NCBI GenBank assembly: GCA_905250025.1
Contig: CAJNOJ010000136.1
Span: forward strand, 66,902 to 130,901
Source: Adineta ricciae
Taxonomy: Eukaryota > Rotifera > Eurotatoria > Adinetida > Adinetidae
Direction: 5' to 3'
DNA length: 64,000 nucleotides
Shown: piece after piece, positions 46,752 to 58,362 of the stretch
How positions within the stretch are numbered: position 1 is the stretch's first letter
How the letters are laid out: each line of letters starts with the position of its first letter
The notes under the pieces: model-generated
The model's input: only the letters and a program-made list of their open reading frames with translations
Told to the model about the DNA's origin: nothing
The model's database searches: none
Translations under genes and position numbers: made by a program

Positions 46752-47633
46752 ATGCATGTAACTCCTAGTACAAAGATAAATTCAACAACAATTGGGACGG
46801 ATACTTATGATACAAATGGCGCTATATTGTACATCATTACGATTCTTGTTTGGTATTCAGTTGGAATCATATTAATGTTAGTCATGCAAATGACTAGCCA
46901 TTCTCATGAAATTGAAGATTCTGCTAAACGTCGCGCGAGATTTCTCATTCGACATGTAAACGATCATTATGATACAAAAGAGATATTAGGTAAAATCTTC
47001 TCATATTCTGTAATGTATAAAAATTTAGTTACTTTGTTTTCAATAGAAGAGTTAGCTAATAAGCAGAATCGAGATCGACTCTGGAATCTGTATTTGGACA
47101 TCAATTCTAGAAATCGTCTAATGAGAGCGGAAAATATTCGTATTCGTCATATTCAGAAACAACTAGCGATTATAAAACGAAATCATCATTTAACACATGA
47201 TGGACCTTTTCCTTCCACTGGCGAAAGAACGCATTATCGTGCTAGTCGTTCAGTCGTATCAGAGCCATTAACACCGACTCGACGTGGTTCATCTTTTGAT
47301 CAGCAAGTTCTCGATCGTTGGAAACAAGCAGATGATCAACCGAAATCATCCGAACAGCAAATAGTACGGTCTAGTGGCACAACTATCATTCGAAAATACT
47401 TTCGACGTAGCCAAAAAAAATCTATAGCACCCAAATCTCGATATGCTGATCGTGCTAAGCCGAACGGCGATCCTCAATTCAATGATGTTCTGTTAGCATC
47501 AAATCCTACACCCAAACTATTGCGTCCTCGAGTAGAAGCAAGTCTATCGTTGATCACATCAACTGCTGTCAATCAACAACAGCCTTATCTGAGTTATTTC
47601 TCACTTCCATCTGCTCCAGAAATCATAAGATAA
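46752..47633 (+). CDS. Single-pass membrane protein, unknown
   Basis: A single exon gives 293 residues. A short extracellular-type N-terminus with NST sites is followed by one transmembrane helix (ILYIITILVWYSVGIILMLV, residues about 25-46). A juxtamembrane basic/acidic segment (SHEIEDSAKRRARFLIRHV) comes next, then HYDTKEILGKIFSY and a long Ser/Arg-rich cytoplasmic tail with proline-directed sites (PLTPTRRGSS). The single helix near the N-terminus with a structured juxtamembrane segment recalls KCNE-like subunits in layout only; I see no decisive motif. It lacks introns, like its divergent neighbour. Confidence 0.7.
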   Translation: MHVTPSTKINSTTIGTDTYDTNGAILYIITILVWYSVGIILMLVMQMTSHSHEIEDSAKRRARFLIRHVNDHYDTKEILGKIFSYSVMYKNLVTLFSIEELANKQNRDRLWNLYLDINSRNRLMRAENIRIRHIQKQLAIIKRNHHLTHDGPFPSTGERTHYRASRSVVSEPLTPTRRGSSFDQQVLDRWKQADDQPKSSEQQIVRSSGTTIIRKYFRRSQKKSIAPKSRYADRAKPNGDPQFNDVLLASNPTPKLLRPRVEASLSLITSTAVNQQQPYLSYFSLPSAPEIIR

Positions 47634-48061
47634 CGATTTTGCTTTGGTTTCCGTTTTAGAGATTAATCCTTTTTTTTATCGCACAGAAAAAGAAGAAAAA
47701 AAATGAAGAAGAAAAATTATTTCAAATCAAACAAACACAAATCTTATAGGCTCGACAAATATAAAGAAAATCAACAAAATGCAGCGCACAAATGGACGGA
47801 GCGAAAAAGAACAAAAAGAAACGTTTAAGTACAAAGATATGAGTAAATGCCCATACGTATGGCGCCAATACATACAATATACAAAGATTCGGAAGAGAAA
47901 CACTTATACACACCACGAGATTATTTAAGAAAAGAGGAGAAGAAGATCAAAGGTCAACGCAAAAATCAAAATTGCTAATCAATAGAGGAAGCGTTCGTGA
48001 TTCAACATGAGACTGAATTTATTTATCACTGTTGGATAGACGAGAAGAGGAAAGAGACTGA
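47634..48061. other. 3' intergenic region of a convergent pair
   Basis: Between the unknown membrane protein (plus) and the RBPMS stop (minus). A-rich with poly-A-like runs. No gene. Confidence 0.55.
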
Positions 48062-51000
48062 TCATTGACGTCGTAAACGTTTTAAATCATTATCGGTTGT
48101 TGAAAGATTTTCATCGATAGGACGTTTGAGTAATAATTGTTGTTTATCAACTAAATCAACAATGGTCACTGGTTGCTGTTGTTGTTGCTGATTACTGAGA
48201 GCGGAAAGGACTTGTTGTTTTTCATTGGCAGAGAGAGTTGAGGATGTTGATGACGAGTCATCATGTGAATCACACGCTGATTGTCAAAGAGCTTTTCCTG
48301 GCCTTTGAAATGAAAGCAAAACAAAGAAGTTCATTGAAAGGTTCCAACAGCAATCAATTCTTACAAAGCAAATGACATATTTTTAAAATCATGTTCAGGA
48401 AATCCAGTTAGAAATAATGTCGAGCAGCCACCATTCAATTGTCCATTTGCCGCAGCTACAGCTACCGTTGGATTTGTTTGTTGAAGTTGTGTCATACCTG
48501 TTGCTGCTTGCATAGGATGGCCCAAGCCCTAGATAGAAAAAAAAACGGACTCGTAGAGAAATACGAAGGAGATTTGCACAAGAGATTGTGTAACAAGCAA
48601 ATTTGTGCGTTAGAATAAATAGAAAACAGATAGAACTATGCTCGCGCATGAATGAACAATTGAAATGAAGAGGTAACAAAAAGTAAGGACATAGAGAAAA
48701 GTTCGTTGTCTAGATTGCCATTCACACGAATAAGTATTAAAATAAATAGATAAGAGAGTAGTGAGTGCTAGATACTAAATAAACATCTCATACGCTCCTG
48801 TGTCGTATTATTATTCAGTTTTGGTTTGATGTATTTTGGGTTTAATAGTGTATACGCGCGCGTGTATGTGAAAATGTTGTTTATTTGGAGCTGTGTCGAA
48901 TGTACGGTATGAGAAAGATAGAAAAAATAAACAAATTGACACTAGTCGTGCCAGTGGTCAGTGATCGATTGGCTAATAGTGGAAAGATTGATCTGTTCGA
49001 TACTGATTTGATTTACTTCTTTACATTCATAGATGCTGTTTATTTTTTATCGAACCATCGGTACTTACATAGATTCGAACTCAATCAGCTCATCAACTTA
49101 AATAATACATACGAAGGAAATTACTGAGGTTTTAATAGATATTTCGAAAATGGATATGAAAGTTGACATACCATTGGCGGGCCGTGTATGGCAGTATGCA
49201 ATAGAGCTGGATGATGAAGACCAGCTGGACCCAAATCGAATGTTAATGGCTGACCCCAAGCTTCTGTTGGAAAGAAAGCGGCACCAAGTTCCTCTGAAAA
49301 TGAAAGATATTGTGTGTGTGATGGCTGTAAGTAATATTCATATGGAAATGAATACGTACGTGGGATTTGTATGAATTGTTGCGTTGCGGCTGCTAATGAA
49401 TTTTGTGTTGGATGTTTAGGCTTTTGAACTTTTGTATTCGATTTAGCAAATTCAAGACGGAGAGTTGCTGGTAGATCAGGATCAAAGCGAACTCCCTTTT
49501 TTTAAAGAAAAACAAAACACAAAATAGAACATGTTAATGAAATCGTTATCAGATTTATTCTTACGGTAAGTTCTTGCTTAGCTGTTTCAGCATCAACACG
49601 ATTGGCAAATGTAACAAAGCCAACGGGTGATAGATTTTTCCCATTTTTATTTGTTACTTTCAATAGACTTCCTTCATAGCCCTAAAAGTAATAAAAAAAA
49701 TGTACTATGATTACCATAACGGTCATAGATGTCCAATTCAATCATATGTTTGATCAGCCGATAGACAAGTCTCTAATGACTAACACTTCTCCTTCTGTCT
49801 GTCAATCAAATTCATGCAAACGATATGTTGTAAAGAAAAAAGATTCGTAGTAGACGAAGCGAAGTATAGTAATGTCAATGAAATAACAACGAAGGAGGTG
49901 TGACACGGATATAAAGTAGTAAAAATACTTGTCTGTCGATATAGTTTACCTTGAATCCTCGAAATAGGAGATAGAGCTCTCGAGGCTTGGCATCCATCGG
50001 TAAACCAGAGACGAACAATGTTCGAACCTATAACAAAACAAAAAATACGTAAAATTTAGAACAAAAACTGTTTCAAAAAAAGTCTTCTGGAGAATTTCAT
50101 TTCGATCTTCCTAGGCGATCAATCATAGTACACACACACACACATACCGGTCGTCTGTATACCAGATGTGTTTGATCGGTATTCGATCGAAATGTTTTTT
50201 TGTTGGCATTAGCATTCGTGCTCGTCGAAGCATTTCCGTGGTCGTCAGTTGTTTCGTGTGTCATCTCAAGTTCTCGCGTGAATTTTGTGTGTATGAGTCG
50301 AGGTGAGAGTAAAAATCTGGTTATATTTTGATCAAAAGAGGGTGAGAAACAAAGAATGATTGAAAAAAAAAGCAAGTGAGTGACACACTTGAAGTGAACA
50401 ATTCTTCCTAATTGAGAAATGAAGAGCAATGATGCGAAGGGAGACGACAAGTAACGACAATTAAGAGAGAGAAAGAAAATAAGAGACGAAAAAAAAATGT
50501 TGTTTATACAATTGGTGATGACGAGAACAAGAGATGTTGCGTGTGTTGATCTAACTTGCATATGCGCATCAGGTGTGTCGATATACGAATAGATATATAT
50601 GCTTATGCTTTTCAATTAGTTAATGAGGGACGTACATGAAGGAGAATGTAGTAAAAGAAGATAAAACAAGGGTTACAAGAATAGCATCTAGCTGCTTCTG
50701 GTTACACTCACCTCTGGCTTACACGACAGTGAAGATGATGACATTGTCGTGCACATACCAACACACTTCAAAAAGCTTTTACGGTGAAAAAGAAGAAAAA
50801 CAGACGTTGATGACAGCACCGGCAACGAAAAGGTCTTTGTTTCGAACTAATTGAATTTCATAGATCAATACTTGAAAAAGAATAGAGAAGCAATGTGTCT
50901 ACTCTTATTTGGCACTATTAAATAGACAAAAGAACGAAAAATCGACGAAGACGAGTCAATACAGACACAAGACTCAATGAAATCGTTTGCATTTCGTTTT

Positions 51001-54000
51001 GCTCTTTTCTTTTTTTTTCTATTTGCTATTGCATCGAGACATTTATAAAATTCCACTTCTCAAATCATAAAAAAACTAACACTGTAATCAAAGGTTACTT
51101 GGCATGCGATTGATGTGGTGCCATACACACATACACATATCATGTAATCCGAGAAGATCAAATCAAGTTTATTTCAACGTGTCGAAATTGAAGAGAACAA
51201 ATGTTGTGTTCGTCATAGATTACGAGAAGTCAATTCTATCTTTCATGTTTTGTTTATTTGAATCGAAATCGAAAAAGAAAACGAAAGAAGACTATTCTCA
51301 TTTAACTGGAACAATTAATAATGATGTATAGATACATATCTTCGGTTCAGTAAATTTTCTTTTCTTTCGATCAAATATATCACCGATAGCGTGACTAATT
51401 ATGTCCGAAATAAGATTGCGTGATAACGCAGTCGTACAATTCTCAACTCGACTAAAAGCTTTTTCTTTCTCTTTTTTTCAATATTAAACTCATTCGCATC
51501 TAAGTATATAAATATTCGTTTCTTCCGTTTCCACATGTTCGATCGATCGATCGACCTGAACGACTACTGGATTTCTCGTCTATTGTTTATATCTGTAGAC
51601 GAACGAAACAATCTGTGTATATATTTATCGTAATTATTATCCAGGGGATACTTGTCGTCATCTAGGAATAATTTGATCTTTACCAGATATCGTCTCTAAC
51701 TTTCGAAGTGCAGCAACGATTCACGCATATAGAACAGATATACACATATACAAAGCAGTAAATGTAGGTGATGGCGGATATTAGGAAGAAAGGAAAGGCA
51801 GAAGAGTTTGTCAAAATAGAAAACAAGAGAAGACTTTTCTGTTCATATTGATCAGTGCTCACATCGTGTTTAAACAAATATAGTGATGCCAAATAGTGCA
51901 TAAGCGCCATCGACTAGAGAAGTGCGATAAAAAGGGTTACGTGCTAATTAGAAGTGTTGAATTGAAGTAATAAACTAGAATGTGTGGAAAGTCTATTCAT
52001 CTACTTACTTCATTTAGTTCATCAGTAGCACTTTTCATTTTGTAGCAATGACTACAACAGACAGGACATAATGCAACGAATTGATAACTGTAGATATGTA
52101 TCAACGAAACAATTTCTACTCTTTCGTCTTCTTCTTCTTCTTCCTCGGTATATCTATTTACCTCAACAAGCAATCTATATGTTCAATAACAATTGAAAAC
52201 GAGAGAGAACGGCAATGAAAGTATGTTGTAGTAGTAATAGTGTTGTTCGATCGTTTGCCGCCACCACTGTAGTCGCATCATCATATCAATTTAAATAGGT
52301 AACACGAGAAGAGTAAGAAAAAAATGCGATTGCACATTCTCGCGTTCGTTTTCAATGCTTATGAGAGAAGTAAAAGAAGACGACGGAGAAAAGAACTTTC
52401 TTTAGTTTTCCACTTATTCCCTCGACACTTCACTTCGTCTTCCGTCGAATGAAACATACAAAAGAAGAAAATAAATTTTTTTTCTTAAATGCATAAAATT
52501 AAGACGTACAAAAAAAAGTAACCGGAAGTATGTGAGTGAAACAAAATCGATCGGAATGAACGAACGCTTCGATCACTTGTTCGACATAGAGAAAAGCTTA
52601 ATGTACCCTCAAGTAAATGCAACCAAATGCTCGTCTGTAATCGGAAACACTTTTCAATCAGGTAGAAAAGAAAAAAAGGTAAGCAAATGTGACGAAAGGA
52701 CGGTCCGATAAATATTCAATGAGTTCGAACGCTCAACTTTGATTAATGAAGTTTCTCAATGATATGAAACGAATTTGAAAATCGATCTCGACTCACATTG
52801 ATATTTAACATAACAGAGCTATTTCAAATGTCACAAAGTTCATTTAGTCAAATCAATAAATCGATAGATATTAATAAAACATAAAAACTTACTTTTAAAT
52901 CAAATATTCTTCTCTCCGATTACTTTCATGACATTTCTTTCATTCAGAATGACTTCTCGTCCTCATAATCAATCAAAGAAACTAACCAGAACTAAGATAA
53001 TTATTATCATTATATTAGAACTACAGATATCGTCGATTTTCATATCTACCTAGAGCGTAACGATCATGAAGAAAATCAAGATTGATATGATAAAGTTCTC
53101 GAAATCAACGACTCAGTAATGAACCGAATTGTTCATCATCCATCGTGAATATGAACAGATATATCTTACCTAGATTCAGTTCTATGCATATCGTTATCAA
53201 TATCTTCGTGACGAATAATTGATTCCATAGGATGATGGTTCTATTTAATATGAATTCATCGAAGTTAGATGGTCGTTTTACCGAAAAAATATACGAAACA
53301 ATGAAAATTGACTTCTAGTCACTATTTTTCTTCTATTTTATTGCGTAAAATAAGAAGGAGAGAAAGCAAGAGAAAATGTCTCCTAATTGTAATTCCATCT
53401 GGCTTATATTGTTCTTTTTCCCCCATTTTTTTTTCAATCATACATCTAAAATTTGTCTCTCTTTCATAATGCTATTTCAAAGTTAAAATATCGCCTGAAG
53501 GTAGTCGAACAGTGAGCTAGTGGTACTTTGATTCATAAAAGCAATACTATCTCAATAACTATTGTTTGCCAGTGTCTTTCAAGCACTCGACGTCTTTGAC
53601 AAGTGTCTTCTAGTAGTAATAGTCGAACGATAATAATTGTCTGTATTGCTTCAACAAGAATAATATGTTTCTTCTTCGTTTATGATTTATTTCTTTAGTC
53701 AATCGAAGGCGAAGTCAAAACATATGAGTCTGATTAGTTTTCAAGTCAATTATTATCTATCGAATAAAAGAAAAACCTTCGCATTTCTTTTGCTTTATTT
53801 ATTAATATCATTATGAATTTGGTGCATTTATGATGAATAGCTCTCTAGTGTAATAATAATAATAATGATAAGTAAAAAACTGACATGAATGTACGTGCGA
53901 ATTGCCTTAGGGACAAGTGGAAAATCGATTTTCTTCTTACGAAGAAATGTATCTCTCTCACTCATCACGTCTCTCTTCTATTCTTCCATTCGTTGATTCA

Positions 54001-55567
54001 ATCGTTACTAAGAACAGCTGCACATTTTTAACAATTAGGCGATACTCTCGTTCGAATCCTCTATCTTTCAGCCCATTAACTGCATATGCTTACCACATAC
54101 TCAATAATGTAATAATCACAATCGATAGAGATCGTCAGTCGTGCGTGAGCTTTTCACAAATTTCTTCGTCTTTTTCTCAGAAGACGCGAACATCAACGAA
54201 GACATATATTTACACCGACAAAGGTTTCTTTTTTTTTGCTACAATAAACAGGTCATTCAAAGAAGAGAAGAAGGAGGAAGAAGAGAAAAGGTGAATGTCC
54301 TGCACGAATTTCTTTTGTCTTACTTGCTCGTAGGTCCGTACGCTAACATCGGTAACATCTGCATCGTTCTTTGACAATGTTGAAGAGAAAATAATGTGAA
54401 ACAAATGAATTGTAAAATAAAAACTAGAAGAATACGACGATAAAATGAAAAGAAAATCTCTTCGTTGGTTAAAACCCTTAAATTAGTTCATTTGCGAAGT
54501 TTAGCCAGATGTTCGCGTGTCGACTAAGTATTGCTTTTATTCCCTTGTCAATGTCCTCTATTCCGTTTTCCTTCTTGAGATTAAAGGAAACGAAAAGATT
54601 TCTCAATACCTAGATTGATTTTCATCATTAACTTAATTACGACAATTATTGATTGATTAAAACATCAATGAACTCCGAGTGGCAAACTAACCGAGTTAAG
54701 TTTCTCTTTTGCCGAACAAAGAATTAAATTCATCCGGACAATATCACTTTTTCATCCGAAACCATCGAGAAAAACGATGATAATCATCAACAAGCTTAAT
54801 AGAACTTAAAGGTTCTTTAATCACAATTCGACGATTATTCTACTGAATCGATTAGAGCACAATCGCCGATTAGAATCTTGTCATGTGTATAAGTATCGAG
54901 AAAGAAAAAGGATGGAGAGAAAGAGAGAACAAAAAATAGAAAGACAGACAATAAGATAAACAAATAAGACAAAACAATTAGAGAACGAACGATGCCAGGT
55001 GGTGATCCCCTTATTGTTACTTATGTATGTGTATATAGAAAGAAATGAATCTAATCATCTGTGTAGAGTAAATGTTTTATGTGTTATCATATTGCTTACC
55101 TCATCATCTGTAAAACCAATATTATTAATTGATTCCATACTTTGTGAGAGGCTATGTCCGCTTGAGCCACTCCCGCCGCCATTCTCTTCGAGATTATTCG
55201 TAGGGAAAACGGATGACGCATTGTTTGTAATATTATTATTATTATTGTTGTTGTTGTTAGTTGGGACTGTTGTTAATAGTGAATTACTATTCGAAGGATT
55301 AGGAATCGTTAATGAGTGAAATGTATCTGTAGTCGGTGTTGTTCTCGAAAGTTGTTGATGAGAATGTGATGAAATAGAAGATCGATGAAGTGGAAATTGA
55401 ATTTGATGATGAGCAAAATTGTGAAGTGAATGAAGTGCTGTTGCCGGTACTGTCATGGCTGCTGGTGCTCCCGTTGGTATCATCTGTTTAATAAGTGGAG
55501 ATTTAGAGTCTATTGTAGGTGATGGACCAGGCAATAGATAAGCAGGAGACGATGTTGTCATTTGCAT
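48062..55567 (-). CDS. RBPMS: RBPMS/couch-potato-type RNA-binding protein
   Basis: The shared core exons are 49950-50027 ([20 protein letters not shown]), 49565-49681 ([31 protein letters not shown]) and 49360-49495 ([20 protein letters not shown]). Together they form one RRM with RNP2 LFVSGL and RNP1 VGFVTFAN. Then comes 49172-49293 ([15 protein letters not shown]). RBPMS proteins bind tandem CAC sites in RNA and regulate splicing and mRNA fate. Three alternative first coding exons (50148-50264, 52009-52038, 55100-55567) all end in phase 0 before VRTLF. One 3' end splices 48498-48528 to 48062-48276, giving a polyQ region and basic end KRLRRQ (271 residues with the proximal first exon). The other reads through to 48365, then to a stop at 48284-48286. 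The introns of 1.7-5 kb are the longest in the window. Confidence 0.9.
50148..50264 (-). other. RBPMS: RBPMS proximal alternative first exon
   Basis: Thirty-nine codons from ATG 50264 ([14 protein letters not shown] to LVYRRP), ending at a GT donor at 50147. Phase 0 fits the exon at 50027. The donor runs directly into a GT/AC repeat. Confidence 0.75.
52009..52038 (-). other. RBPMS: RBPMS middle alternative first exon
   Basis: Ten codons, [10 protein letters not shown], then the donor gtaagt. Joined to the core it reads [12 protein letters not shown], very like the start of the RRM in vertebrate RBPMS ([12 protein letters not shown], from memory). Short, so confidence rests on the phase, donor and this match. 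Confidence 0.6.
55100..55567 (-). other. RBPMS: RBPMS distal alternative first exon
   Basis: One hundred fifty-six codons from ATG 55567. The N-terminus is Ser/Thr/Pro/His-rich with an Asn run encoded by a TTA/TTG repeat at 55230-55259. The exon ends NNIGFTDDE at the donor gtaagc, phase 0. Joined to the core it gives [13 protein letters not shown]. Couch-potato proteins also carry long low-complexity N-termini. Confidence 0.75.
55230..55259. repeat. TTA/TTG trinucleotide tract coding poly-Asn
   Basis: ATT units followed by GTT units on the plus strand. On the minus strand they encode the Asn run of the distal RBPMS first exon, so repeat-length change would alter the protein. Confidence 0.8.
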
Positions 55568-56460
55568 AATCAATTTTCTCTATGGATATATTTATGATCT
55601 ACGTAGGTCAATCTAAATAGAATGACAATCAATTGTAACTATTTTATGAAATAAAAAATATACAATTTCTTTTCTTGTGCATATATGGTTTACATTTCAT
55701 ATGTGTATATGAGAAAGGGAAGAGAAAAAGTGATACACGTCCGTTCAAACGACGGTCATGCGCATAAAATTCTTCATCACCAGACAAAGGAGAAAGGGAG
55801 GGAAAGAGGTAAAAGAAGAGAATAGAAGAAAAGGTCGTTCTGCTAGCTCTACATGCTTATTCTCTAGCTGTGCGACTAAAGGGAGAATTTAAAGGTGTTG
55901 TGCGCCGTCGCGTGCTCTCTTCTTCTCATTTGTGCTCATTTCATCGTCGAGTCTAAGAGAGAGGTGCAAGTATTTTCTTCTCCCTCTCTCTCTCTTCATC
56001 TTCTACTGAATCTTTACTATGCTTTTGACGTTTACATTGATCTATCTATCTATCTGTTTTCCTATCTGTTCACTTTTTTTCTTCTTCTTTTTTTCACATT
56101 TATTCAACTTACATACATGCACAGATACTCATAACATACTCGAGAATGTTTCAAATCAAAAAGAAAGATATAAGAATAAATGAAGCTAAAAGAAAAGAAA
56201 TAGGAAAAGAAAGAAACGACATCAGTCGACAGAGTCAGTTTTTGACAAGTAAATTGTCTTCATCATTGCGCTTGTCGACGACTGGTGCACACGCGCACAT
56301 ATTCTTACTGCCGAGAAGCATAAGGAAAGCATTGGCAGAAGACTAAGGAAGAGAGAGAGAAAGAGACAGTGAGAGGAAATCATTTTCTGCTCGTCGTTTA
56401 CTTTGTCGACAACATCAATGGACTGCTGTTGCACTCCTGCTAACCGATAATCATCGAAAC

Positions 56461-56607
56461 ATGGCGTTTAGTCCAATTAGCTATTGGCATTTTCGCAAAA
56501 TTGCAACGCTCCATAAGAAGACATCCGAAGTTACCATTGTTAAACATGTACGATTAGGTCATATCGAAGGTCGAGTAGCCTGTGGTCTTTCAGTAAAATC
56601 AAAATAA
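56461..56607 (+). CDS. Possible small ORF, 48 residues
   Basis: Starts with a clean ATG and reads MAFSPISYWHFRKIATLHKK onward to a TAA. Composition is balanced, unlike the low-complexity frames around it. A possible donor (TCA|gtaaaa) lies near its end, so it might be the first exon of a gene I could not follow. No family recognised. Confidence 0.2.
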   Translation: MAFSPISYWHFRKIATLHKKTSEVTIVKHVRLGHIEGRVACGLSVKSK

Positions 56608-57996
56608 GACAAAAAGTAACAACAAACTAAAGGCGAGAAGAACATCGTGCGTGAATATCTTCATTATCATAATTTCTCTTCTTGCTTGCATGCGTTCGTA
56701 CTAGCGGATGCATGCTTGCACTCATACATCGATTTACGCTGTTATAAACACATGGAAAGAGGCTTGCAAGTCGAGAGTAGTAAGAACAACAATAAGAGAA
56801 GAAGCAGGAAGAAGAAGGGAAAAGGAAGAGTGCAAGTTTGATTGTTTGTTGATGTTTTTTTTTCAGAACAACGATTGTAGCAAGCTATTCTCTCGTCTTC
56901 AACCTATTGATTATTGTTTTTTATGCTACTATATATTATTGCGAATGCTGTGACACACATCCCAAGTATCCCTCTTATATATGATTAGTGTCAATATCCC
57001 GTCAATGTATATGACAGACGTCAAATCCTATGAGGAGAGAACCCAGCAGTTCGACGTATAATCGAAAAGAAAGAAAAGATATGTTTTCAGTTATTAAAAT
57101 AGATGAAATGGTTAGGAATCGGTACTAACAAACCTAATCAATGACACAAAGAGAGGATCTTATCATTTTTCTTTTGTTTTCAGTCTGTCAGGAATGGTTG
57201 AAATTGAGAAAAGAGAAAGAAAGGAAATCTTCTCTTGCTGTCTGATTTATTTAATCGTACTAATACGTCGACATGGTCGAGAAAAAAAAATGTTGAAGTG
57301 CCAATATATATCCATTTACAAGGAAATGACCTTTTTCAGATCTAGTGATGAGACATGGATTGATAAACAAGCAGTAAAGAAATATGAGAGAAACGCGAGT
57401 TGATCTCATTAGAATTGTTACATTGACGACTGGTTTACGTTTCTTGACAAATAAATAAAGCATCTAATTTGGATTTCTTTCATACCGAACTTATTTTCTT
57501 ACGCGATAATGAGTGTGTAGTCGTTGTCGATTTCGATTCATCTTACCATCATGCTGTTCGTTCCAATGTTATGGTCTCTTTCATGCACAAGTTCATTTGA
57601 TCTGTGCACGAGTATAGGTTAACTGATGCAATGAATTATACAAAAGCGAAAAAAAAACCAATGACGTTTTTTCAATATTGAAGAGAGGAGAAGCTCGTCA
57701 AAATTCATCTGATCATTGACCTTTTCATGTTTTATATTCAATATTGATTTTTACTTGTGAAAATATACTGAATAAGAGCTCACTTCTTGGGCAATTATTA
57801 AAAGTCAACAGAATGTAGATGTTTGTCAGATTCGAATCAAATTTACATATTGTTTGTTGAGTTTATGTAGGAAATTTCGTTCGATTAGATCGGTGAAATT
57901 GTAGATTATGAATTCAAACAATCCAGGGACCGAAATCAGAAACGAATAAGTATTTCGATACTTAAATATCCTTTCATTTGACACATCCGTAGTTAC

Positions 57997-58188
57997 TTAA
58001 AGAAGAGGTTGGCTGTATCGACTGATAGATGGCTCTGGATGATGGGAAGGATTTTGCGAACAATTGTTTGACAATTCTTTTGAAAATATATTATAAATTA
58101 ACCTTTCTATGTGCAAAATCTGCTTTTTCTCTTGAAATATAGAAATTTGTTTTTGTGAGATGATGTCGTTAGTGTCAACGTTAGCCAT
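57997..58188 (-). CDS. Possible small ORF, 63 residues
   Basis: Reads MANVDTNDIISQKQISIFQ onward with a helical, charged middle and a Ser/Pro-rich end. It is divergent from PIAS, 174 bases from the PIAS start. No family recognised; it could be chance. Confidence 0.25.
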   Translation of the reverse strand: MANVDTNDIISQKQISIFQEKKQILHIERLIYNIFSKELSNNCSQNPSHHPEPSISRYSQPLL

Positions 58189-58362
58189 CTCATTGACATT
58201 AGCGAATGGTTAGCTTTCTATTAATATCATTTTTTTCCTTTTTCCCGAACACGATGTTTCATTTCACAAAAAAGATATATCAGTCATTGAAAAACAAATG
58301 AATTTGTTATAGAACAAAATTAACATGGTTTTTTACTTTCAAATGCTTGAAATCGTTTGCAA

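Larger units (their letters stand above)
55568..58362. other. 2.8-kb stretch, divergent flank of RBPMS and PIAS
   Basis: Contains purine-rich tracts with GA/AG runs (about 55770-55830 and 56150-56230), TC-rich tracts and many AT-rich segments. Only two small doubtful ORFs stand out (56461-56607, 57997-58188). It should contain the distal RBPMS promoter and the PIAS promoter. Confidence 0.5.

Noticed and set aside
54040-54060. tRNA B-box-like string gttcgaatcc
   Set aside because: No matching A box, acceptor stem or cloverleaf could be formed around it.
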